The position numbers and the translations under genes were made by a program. Positions 1 through 5,450 of a stretch of DNA of 9,439 bases are shown here, piece after piece. Under the pieces are notes generated by a model. It was not told the origin of the DNA and did no database searches. It worked only from the letters and a program-made list of their open reading frames with translations. How positions within the stretch are numbered: the first letter of the stretch is position 1; each line of letters begins with the position of its first letter. The stretch covers positions 1 through 9,439 of the forward strand of contig DYNO01000132.1 of the NCBI GenBank assembly GCA_020721025.1, written 5' to 3'. Origin of the DNA: Thiomargarita sp. (GTDB taxonomy: Bacteria; Pseudomonadota; Gammaproteobacteria; Beggiatoales; Beggiatoaceae).

Positions 1-324
1 GGGTTATAGACCTGTTTCACTTGGTATTAAAGATTTCAAATCGGTTCTATATTTCGCTATATTCATATACACTTATATTGTGGCATCACAAAACAGCCAT
101 CATTACATTTATGTGTAATTTTGAACCTCTTGATCTTAACAGTTGGTGAATGAGGCATTAATAAAAAATATATTTTGAAAACAATCTATTATTTATCAAA
201 CATCTGTGAAACATCTGTGAGTTAGTGTTTGCTATAAGTTTCAGATGCGATACCTATTTTTCCGTTAGAATGTGTTAAAATACTGGTAAATCTATCATCG
301 TATTCAAAAATATTTGGTCGTCTC
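1..324. other. Non-coding region upstream of coaD
   Basis: I see no gene I can support in this AT-rich stretch. Two forward frames are open from the left edge (one to the TAA at 116-118, another to about 148), but their translations resemble no family I know and could be chance in AT-rich DNA. The region contains a tandem 11-bp repeat (198-219). A TAAAAT box at 276-281 could be a -10 element for coaD, but I find no matching -35 box at normal spacing. No Shine-Dalgarno sequence stands out just before the coaD ATG. Confidence 0.6.
198..219. repeat. 11-bp tandem repeat (AAACATCTGTG x2)
   Basis: Two perfect head-to-tail copies of AAACATCTGTG occupy 198-208 and 209-219, about 105 bp before the coaD start. 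The period is about one helical turn, so both copies would face the same side of the DNA. That would suit a pair of protein binding sites. It could equally be a replication-slippage duplication, and no regulator can be named. Confidence 0.6.
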
Positions 325-810
325 ATGAAAATTACTGCGATCTACCCCGGCACCTTCGATCCCATCACCAACGGACATGGCGATATTGCGCGCCGTGCTG
401 CCAAATTATTTGACCATCTGATTATTGCGATTGCCGCCAGTCCCAGTAAAACGCCGGTATTTAGCTTGGTACAGCGAGTCGAATTGGCGCATATTGCTCT
501 GGCTGAAACCCAGTTGCCCAATATTGAAATCGTTGGATTTAATGGCTTACTCGCGGATTTTGTGGGACAACATCAAGCACAAGTGATAGTCAGAGGATTG
601 CGGGCAGTGTCAGATTTTGAGTATGAATTTCAGATGGCGGGAATGAATCGTTATTTAATCCCTGAAGTAGAAACAATTTTTTTGACTCCATCAACCCAAT
701 ACGCCTATATTTCATCAAGTCTGGTGCGAGAAATTGCGCGTTTGGGCGGCAAAATTCATGAATTTGTACACCCCGAAGTATTTCATGCCTTATGTGACAA
801 AATGCGTTAG
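325..810 (+). CDS. coaD: Phosphopantetheine adenylyltransferase
   Basis: This cytoplasmic enzyme transfers AMP from ATP to 4'-phosphopantetheine to give dephospho-CoA, the penultimate step of coenzyme A synthesis. The 161-residue product matches the usual length (E. coli 159). It starts with the nucleotidyltransferase signature: the strand MKITAIYPG, then T10-F-D-P-x-T-x-G-H18, where the TxGH histidine binds ATP phosphates. The second family block R90-GLRAVSDFEYE-101 is intact, as is the C-terminal YISSSLVREIA block (128-138) that contacts nucleotide. The ATG fits the family N-terminus exactly, although no strong Shine-Dalgarno precedes it. In many gammaproteobacteria coaD sits beside a YfhL-type ferredoxin gene, as it does here 230 bp downstream. 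Nothing looks damaged, and the identification is secure. Confidence 0.97.
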   Translation: MKITAIYPGTFDPITNGHGDIARRAAKLFDHLIIAIAASPSKTPVFSLVQRVELAHIALAETQLPNIEIVGFNGLLADFVGQHQAQVIVRGLRAVSDFEYEFQMAGMNRYLIPEVETIFLTPSTQYAYISSSLVREIARLGGKIHEFVHPEVFHALCDKMR

Positions 811-855
811 TCAACTGCAATCCCATCATTTTACAAAATATCTGAAAAAAGTGGA

Positions 856-884
856 TTGACAAGTTACTGATTACCCGTTAGCAT
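856..884 (+). promoter_or_regulatory. Candidate sigma70 promoter in the coaD-ferredoxin gap
   Basis: A perfect TTGACA (856-861) is followed after 17 bp by TAGCAT (879-884), which matches four of six -10 positions. It lies 46 bp past the coaD stop. If active it would give a leader of roughly 150 nt before the ferredoxin ATG, or a short independent transcript. This is motif evidence only. Confidence 0.4.
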
Positions 885-962
885 TAGTCAGCGATTATGC
901 GCAAATCCCTTGTGCTATCGTGACACTTCATGAATATTGGTCATCCCGTCTCGTGACGTGTG

Positions 963-991
963 TTGACTCATTCTCCCCATCGTTTCCTAAT
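963..991 (+). promoter_or_regulatory. Candidate promoter for the ferredoxin gene
   Basis: TTGACT (963-968, five of six) is followed after 17 bp by CCTAAT (986-991, four of six). It ends about 50 bp before the ferredoxin start, a usual distance for a proximal promoter. It is weaker by motif than the TTGACA element further upstream, and which of the two is used cannot be told from sequence. Confidence 0.35.
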
Positions 992-1040
992 GAATAAATA
1001 AGATACCGTCTTGTTTGTTAAGCAAAAATGGTAACCTATA

Positions 1041-1301
1041 ATGGCACTTTTTATTACTGAAGAATGTATTAATTGTGATATTTGCGAACCCGAATGTCCC
1101 AATGCCGCAATTTCCCAAGGCGAGGATATTTATGTGATTAATCCAGACCAATGCACGGAATGCGTGGGACATTATGAAACCTCGCAATGTGTGGAAGTCT
1201 GCCCGGTCGATTGCATCCTTGCAGACCCCAATTGTCAAGAAACTCCAGACGAACTGCTGAAAAAATATCAGAAATTAATCAAACACGCAACCGCGGCTTG
1301 A
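1041..1301 (+). CDS. YfhL/Alvin-type 2[4Fe-4S] ferredoxin
   Basis: This is a small cytoplasmic electron carrier of 86 residues, very similar throughout to E. coli YfhL (shared stretches such as CINCD-CEPECPN and CTECVGHYET). The first cluster motif is C9-x2-C12-x2-C15-x3-C19-P. The second is C38-x2-C41-x8-C50-x3-C54-P. The eight-residue insertion between the second and third cysteines of that motif, and the charged C-terminal helix, define the Allochromatium vinosum (Alvin) type, whose clusters are known for very low and unequal potentials. An extra C58 lies just after the last ligand. The ATG matches the family start (MALFIT versus MALLIT). The neighbouring coaD is the usual partner by gene order, although the physiological redox partner is not known from this context. 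Confidence 0.95.
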   Translation: MALFITEECINCDICEPECPNAAISQGEDIYVINPDQCTECVGHYETSQCVEVCPVDCILADPNCQETPDELLKKYQKLIKHATAA

Positions 1302-1312
1302 TCTCCATTTAT

Positions 1313-1342
1313 GTAGGATGGTCTCTGAACCGATCATCCTAC
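1313..1342. repeat. 11-bp-stem hairpin between ferredoxin gene and pdxB
   Basis: GTAGGATGGTC (1313-1323) and GATCATCCTAC (1332-1342) pair over 11 positions, with one G-T wobble, around an 8-nt loop. The hairpin starts 11 nt after the ferredoxin stop. Only TTT and then CCCCC follow, so as an intrinsic terminator it would be weak. The outer GTAGGATGG...CATCCTAC ends resemble a dispersed hairpin repeat that I recall from many proteobacterial and cyanobacterial genomes, so it may instead be a decayed copy of such an element. An mRNA-stabilising 3' hairpin is also possible. Confidence 0.6.
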
Positions 1343-1370
1343 TTTCCCCCATCTTCGCAACTCTCCCACC

Positions 1371-2549
1371 ATGCACATTTTAGTTGATGAAAATATTCCG
1401 TATGGAGTAGAAGTTTTTACGACCCTAGGCACGGTGCAAACTTTTCATGGTCGTCATCTCTCCGCTGCCGATTTAGCCACAACCGACGCGCTCATTGTCC
1501 GCTCCATCACGCCAGTGAATGAAAAATTGTTGGCGGGAACTCCAGTCAGTTTTGTGGGAACGGCAACCATTGGCACAGATCACGTTGACTTAGCGTATTT
1601 GCAACAGCGGGGAATTGGATTTGCGAGTGCGCCGGGCTGTAACGCAACTTCGGCAGCGGAATATGTGATCAGTGCCCTCACCGTTCTCGCACAACAACAA
1701 GATATTGATATTACGAAAAAAACTGTCGGGATTATTGGCTGTGGCAATGTGGGCTCACGGGTTAAAGCGAAACTACACGCCTTACAAGTACCCTGTTTGA
1801 TTTACGATCCGCCGTTGCAAGAATATGAAAATAGCCATGAATTCGTCGATTTAGCGACAGTGCAGCAAGCCGATATCCTAACTTTGCATGTGCCATTGAC
1901 CAACACGGGACGCTATCCGACGAATAATATGGTAGATCGGACATTTTTAAAGCAACTGCGTGATGATGTGATCCTGCTGAATACGTCTCGTGGGCAAGTG
2001 ATCGATGAAATTGCGTTAAGTTATCGACTGTTAGCTAAACCACAGACCAAAATTGTCTTAGACGTATGGCGTAATGAACCCCACATTCAACCGTTATTAT
2101 TACAACAAGTTACGCTTGCCACACCACACATTGCCGGCTACAGTTTGGATGGTAAAGTACGCGGTACTGAAATGATTTATCAAGCAATTTGCGATCATTT
2201 TCAATTCACTCCCAAATGGCAGGTACGCGATCATTTGCCAATGACGACGGTGACATTGCGATTTTCAAATCAATTTACCGCGCAACACGCCTTAACCACT
2301 GCAATTTTAACCAGTTACGACGTGCGACAAGATGATGCAAAATTACGCCTGATTTACCAGAATCCGCAACCGGCGGTTTATTTTGACAATTTACGCAAAC
2401 ATTATCCCATCCGGCGAGAATTTCACAGTGTGATGATACAATTGCCGCAATCGCAACATGAATTAGCACAACAATTTACCGCGTTGGGTTTTCAGACCAC
2501 TTTGGAATCGCTCCCAACTGCGCCGGATTTTTCGATGATAACCCATTGA
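1371..2549 (+). CDS. pdxB: Erythronate-4-phosphate dehydrogenase
   Basis: PdxB oxidises 4-phosphoerythronate to 2-oxo-3-hydroxy-4-phosphobutanoate, the second step of the DXP-dependent pyridoxal phosphate pathway. The 392-residue product follows E. coli PdxB (378) along its length. It has an N-terminal substrate domain with GTATIGTDHVD (63-73) and a Rossmann NAD domain with G123-x-G-x2-G128 and the acidic D146 after the next strand. The D-2-hydroxyacid dehydrogenase catalytic residues R207 (NTSRG), E236 (RNEP) and H253 (TPHIAGYS) are present. The C-terminal PdxB dimerisation domain includes VRQDDAKLR and FDNLRKHYPIRREF. The ATG gives the conserved MxILVDENIP start, but no clear Shine-Dalgarno precedes it. 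No promoter stands out in the 69 bp upstream, so it may be read from the ferredoxin transcript through the weak hairpin. recX follows after 14 nt. Confidence 0.96.
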   Translation: MHILVDENIPYGVEVFTTLGTVQTFHGRHLSAADLATTDALIVRSITPVNEKLLAGTPVSFVGTATIGTDHVDLAYLQQRGIGFASAPGCNATSAAEYVISALTVLAQQQDIDITKKTVGIIGCGNVGSRVKAKLHALQVPCLIYDPPLQEYENSHEFVDLATVQQADILTLHVPLTNTGRYPTNNMVDRTFLKQLRDDVILLNTSRGQVIDEIALSYRLLAKPQTKIVLDVWRNEPHIQPLLLQQVTLATPHIAGYSLDGKVRGTEMIYQAICDHFQFTPKWQVRDHLPMTTVTLRFSNQFTAQHALTTAILTSYDVRQDDAKLRLIYQNPQPAVYFDNLRKHYPIRREFHSVMIQLPQSQHELAQQFTALGFQTTLESLPTAPDFSMITH

Positions 2550-2563
2550 TTTTAGTGACCAAC

Positions 2564-3019
2564 ATGGAACTATTACAAACCATTCGTGACCACGCGCTGA
2601 ATTTTTTGTCAATTCGAGAACATGCGCGCGCAGAATTACGCCAAAAATTACTCAGTAAAAAATTTCCGCTGGAAGCGATTGAGCCGGTGTTAACTCAATT
2701 GCAAGCAGATGATTTATTGAGCGATGCCCGTTTTACGGAAAGTTTTATTCGCGGTCGAATGAACAAAGGTTATGGTCCGGTGCGAATTCGTTATGAATTA
2801 CACCAGCTTCAAATTGCTGAAGATTTGCTGAATGAATTGTTGGACAGTCGCGATGTTCAGTGGATAGAGGCAGCCCAACGTGTTCGACAAAAGAAATTTG
2901 GGGAGTCTGTGCCGACAGATATGAAGCAAAAAGCCAAACAAATCCGTTTCTTGCAATATCGTGGTTTCAGTACTGCTCATATTCAACATGCCATTACGCC
3001 ATCATCCGAAGATGTGTAG
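2564..3019 (+). CDS. recX: Regulatory protein RecX
   Basis: RecX binds RecA filaments and limits their growth, so it modulates recombination and the SOS response. From the ATG at 2564 the product has 151 residues, a normal RecX length. It shows the family's repeated three-helix modules: an N-terminal block (ALNFLSIREHARAELRQKL), the signature block QLQADDLLSDARFTESFIRGR followed by KGYGPVRIRYEL, and a C-terminal block ending in KAKQIRFLQYRGFSTAHI. An in-frame TTG at 2546, overlapping the pdxB stop, would add six residues (MILVTN). The internal ATG aligns better with RecX starts. Its position behind pdxB, likely in one transcript, is unusual because recX normally follows recA, which is not in this window. 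The next gene is 354 bp away. Confidence 0.92.
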   Translation: MELLQTIRDHALNFLSIREHARAELRQKLLSKKFPLEAIEPVLTQLQADDLLSDARFTESFIRGRMNKGYGPVRIRYELHQLQIAEDLLNELLDSRDVQWIEAAQRVRQKKFGESVPTDMKQKAKQIRFLQYRGFSTAHIQHAITPSSEDV

Positions 3020-3306
3020 GTTGGAAATCTTGAATTTAGACGTAATTTAAGAACCACATCATTTGTGAAATGGGAAACGTTTGCAACTCTCCATCCGAGC
3101 AACTTATTGAATTAACGAAACTATGATGAACCTAAAGATAAATTGATATTTATAATTTTTTCAGTTACTATTCACTTTGGGAGTTTGTCTTTCGCGCCAA
3201 GTTAAAATGATTTTAAATCAAAAAATTTATCCGCAACGTTGTGGACAGTTTTTCATCATGATAATTTAAATTAATCAATTGGGAATGTTTTCTGGTTGCC
3301 ATCTGA

Positions 3307-3336
3307 TTGATATTTAAGCAGTAGAATCAATATATG
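3307..3336 (+). promoter_or_regulatory. Candidate promoter of the TolC-like gene
   Basis: TTGATA (3307-3312, five of six) is followed after 18 bp by TATATG (3331-3336, four of six). Transcription would begin about 30 nt before the ATG at 3374. The -35 and the segment before the -10 also form ATTGAT...ATCAAT (3306-3311 and 3326-3331), a loose 6-bp dyad that might be an operator. This is motif evidence only, and AT-rich DNA produces such matches often. Confidence 0.3.
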
Positions 3337-3361
3337 ACTTATTTAAAATCAACTGACAGAC

Positions 3362-3366
3362 AGGAG
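3362..3366 (+). promoter_or_regulatory. Shine-Dalgarno of the TolC-like gene
   Basis: AGGAG lies seven bases before the ATG at 3374. It is the clearest ribosome binding site in the window and fixes this start. A second ATG follows immediately at 3377 and would remove only one residue. Confidence 0.8.
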
Positions 3367-3373
3367 AATTGGG

Positions 3374-5044
3374 ATGATGATAAAATGGGTGTCGCTATTA
3401 TCACATCTGATTATCGGTTTATTGACCATTCATACTGCAATGGCACAAGATACTCAGCAATTACAACAAAGTGTTAAAAAAGCAGCAGAAACAACGTTGA
3501 ACGAGAACGCGACGACAAAATTCTCCAGTAAAACACTCACTCTTGCGGAAGCGGTGAAAATCGCGCTGACCAGTTCTCCAAGTATTCTTTTGCAACGGTT
3601 GGGGGCTGACAGTGCACAAGCAGTGGTTAAAATGGAAAAGGGCGCGTTTGACCCTACGCCGTATTCAACCATTACCACTGGTAGAAAATCTGCCCCTGTG
3701 ACTTCGTATGAGCGCGCAATATATGAAGATTTGCCGCGTCTCAGTCGTGGTGAAGTGGATTGGGTTGCGGGCATTTCTAAACAAACTCGGATGGGGATTA
3801 GTGGGGATTTTTCGGTGCAAGTTTATCGAAAAGACCCTATCAATTATGACAAGGATTACATCACCACGTCAAATCACTCAACGGTCGATTTCAAACTCAA
3901 TATTCCTTTATTACAAGGACGTGGAACGACTTCCGCAGCGGCGGCTGAAAATTCTGCACAATTGCAATATGAAGCCAGTACGCTTGATTTGCGTCATGCG
4001 GTGGCAGTCACGGTGTATCAAGCCGTTGCCGCTTATTGGGATTATAAAGCTGCGGTAGAGTTCGTCAAATTGCAGCAAGATTCAGAAAATCGGGTGAAAG
4101 AATGGTTGGATGCCGCTGAAACTGCATTGAAAAGCACGGGAAAAATGGATGAATTTGAAAAACAGCATGAGGCTGAAATTAGCGGATTGATTGCTTATGA
4201 GGCGGACAAAAAACTTGCCACGATTGCAGCCCGTGAGCAGTTGCAACAAGCCCAAGATAATTTAGCATTGGCACTGGGTGTTCCGTTCGATCAATTTGCG
4301 AAAATCGGATTGCCATCGGATAACTTTCCCAAAGATATCGCAAACTTGAATCTCAATGATCCAGAGTTAATCACCCGCTGGACGACCTTGGCATTGGAAA
4401 AACGGTTAGATTTACACGCTGCGAAATTGCGTCAACAAGCCGCTCAAGTGATGTTGGCAAAGGCGCGGCGGGACGTGTTGCCCAAGTTAGATTTACAATT
4501 AGGCATTGGTTACAGTGGATTGGCGGAAGGTGCGGATTTTGACCGTTTTCCCAGTGCGTTGAAAGATCAAATCTATGGTCCGAATACTTCGGCAGGCTTA
4601 ACTTTTATGTATCCGATTGGCAACAATACGGCACGGGGTATATTAGATCAAGCGCAAGTGAATTATCAACAAACCTTGATTCAAACCAATGAGTTGGCTA
4701 GAAATATTAAATCGCAAATTAATTTGAATATTGCAGCGTTACAACGTCGGGTTACTGAAGCGGATATGGCAGAACGCGCGGTAAAATTCTATCAGCCTTC
4801 ATTGGATAGCTTGAAAAAACAATCGTCTTCTAGCATGAACAAACCCTCGTCTTCCAATATTGCTGTCGTCATGGGATTAACTGATCTTGAGGAAAAACTG
4901 ACAAGTGCAATCAGTAAACGCTTATCCATGCAAGCAGAATTGGTAAAAGCAATTACAGCCACTCGGTTAAATACGGGTTCGTTGATGTCATTGCAGCAAA
5001 ATGAGAATCAAATCAGTATGAAAGAGTTATTAACTCTGCCCTAA
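3374..5044 (+). CDS. TolC-family outer-membrane channel protein
   Basis: This is predicted to be an outer-membrane factor forming a trimeric beta-barrel and periplasmic helical tunnel for efflux or type I secretion. The 556-residue product begins with a signal peptide: a basic start, a hydrophobic core of about residues 6-20, and a likely cut after TAMA (residue 24). Next comes the typical LTLAEAVKIALTSSPSILL motif (55-73) and long alanine- and glutamine-rich helices. Two OEP repeats can be recognised, with LQQAQDNLALALGVP closing the first half and RLDLHAAKLRQQAAQVMLAKARRDVLPKLDL opening the second. A serine-rich insertion (483-494, QSSSSMNKPSSS) interrupts the last helical region. It is somewhat longer than E. 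coli TolC. No cysteine lipobox is present, unlike NodT/OprM-type proteins. No membrane-fusion protein, ABC or RND gene is adjacent, so its substrate cannot be inferred. Confidence 0.85.
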   Translation: MMIKWVSLLSHLIIGLLTIHTAMAQDTQQLQQSVKKAAETTLNENATTKFSSKTLTLAEAVKIALTSSPSILLQRLGADSAQAVVKMEKGAFDPTPYSTITTGRKSAPVTSYERAIYEDLPRLSRGEVDWVAGISKQTRMGISGDFSVQVYRKDPINYDKDYITTSNHSTVDFKLNIPLLQGRGTTSAAAAENSAQLQYEASTLDLRHAVAVTVYQAVAAYWDYKAAVEFVKLQQDSENRVKEWLDAAETALKSTGKMDEFEKQHEAEISGLIAYEADKKLATIAAREQLQQAQDNLALALGVPFDQFAKIGLPSDNFPKDIANLNLNDPELITRWTTLALEKRLDLHAAKLRQQAAQVMLAKARRDVLPKLDLQLGIGYSGLAEGADFDRFPSALKDQIYGPNTSAGLTFMYPIGNNTARGILDQAQVNYQQTLIQTNELARNIKSQINLNIAALQRRVTEADMAERAVKFYQPSLDSLKKQSSSSMNKPSSSNIAVVMGLTDLEEKLTSAISKRLSMQAELVKAITATRLNTGSLMSLQQNENQISMKELLTLP

Positions 5045-5236
5045 TTCTCATTTTTGGCGTGTTAGAAGTTATCGCATTTTGCCTTAATTTTCAGATGTTC
5101 AACGGGTGAAAGTTTTGCCACTATGTTGAATATTTGAATTAAATCAATCAATTGGAAAATCAAAGCCGCTTCTCGCGAAGGATGTGAAAGTAACGCATTG
5201 AATCTACAGAATTACTAAAAAAATTTGCGAACTTAC

Positions 5237-5265
5237 TTGACATCTCGGCGCGTAAGCATTATCAT
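5237..5265 (+). promoter_or_regulatory. Sigma70-type promoter of tRNA-Asn
   Basis: A perfect TTGACA (5237-5242), an optimal 17-bp spacer and TATCAT (5260-5265, five of six) lie just upstream of the tRNA. Transcription would start near 5272, leaving a leader of about 25 nt. The bases after the -10 (GCGTGTC) are G+C-richer than their surroundings, the discriminator type associated with stringent control of stable RNA genes. This is the best promoter in the window. Confidence 0.8.
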
Positions 5266-5297
5266 GCGTGTCTTCAAAACTTTAGTACACCCCCAGT

Positions 5298-5373
5298 TCC
5301 CTGGTAGCTCAGTCGGTAGAGCAAGCGGCTGTTAACCGCTGGGTCGGCGGTTCGAGTCCGTCCCGGGGAGCCA
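5298..5373 (+). tRNA. tRNA-Asn (anticodon GTT)
   Basis: This 76-nt cloverleaf can be folded by hand. The acceptor TCCCTGG (5298-5304) pairs with CCGGGGA (5363-5369), with one G-T pair. The D arm is GCTC/GAGC (5307-5310, 5319-5322). The anticodon stem AGCGG/CCGCT (5324-5328, 5336-5340) presents GTT at 5331-5333. The variable loop is GGGTC. The T arm GGCGG/CCGTC (5346-5350, 5358-5362) encloses TTCGAGT. Discriminator G5370 and an encoded CCA (5371-5373) follow. GTT reads both asparagine codons. The gene stands alone, with no second tRNA and no clear terminator hairpin, although T-rich tracts follow. It converges on comEC, whose stop lies 77 bp away. No duplicated 3' tRNA end, which would mark an integrated element, was seen. 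Confidence 0.97.
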
Positions 5374-5450
5374 ATATTTTTCAGAGTTCAAATTATTTTT
5401 TCAACGTCCTGTTCCTCGCAGTCTATTCATTTTTCAATCTAATCAACGGA

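Larger units (their letters stand above)
3020..3373. other. Non-coding gap between recX and the TolC-like gene
   Basis: This 354-bp AT-rich stretch is stop-rich. The longest ATG frame I traced (3070 to about 3126, 18 codons) resembles nothing. I see no convincing terminator hairpin after recX. The right end carries a candidate promoter and a good ribosome binding site for the following gene. No tRNA, repeat family or gene remnant was recognised. Confidence 0.6.

Noticed and set aside
2..118. Open forward frame from the left edge, as a possible C-terminal piece of an upstream gene
   Set aside because: The 38 codons ending at TAA 116-118 resemble no known family, and another forward frame is open over a similar distance. 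This is expected by chance in AT-rich DNA.
590..862. Antisense ORF across the end of coaD, and similar antisense frames over pdxB, recX, the TolC-like gene and comEC
   Set aside because: They lie opposite well-supported genes, show no family features and are explained as shadows of the coding strand.
5298..5373. tRNA-Asn as the attachment site of an integrated element
   Set aside because: No integrase gene and no second copy of the tRNA 3' end were found in the window.
5374..5450. Intrinsic terminator between tRNA-Asn and comEC
   Set aside because: T-rich tracts are present, but I could not find a stable stem in front of them on either strand.
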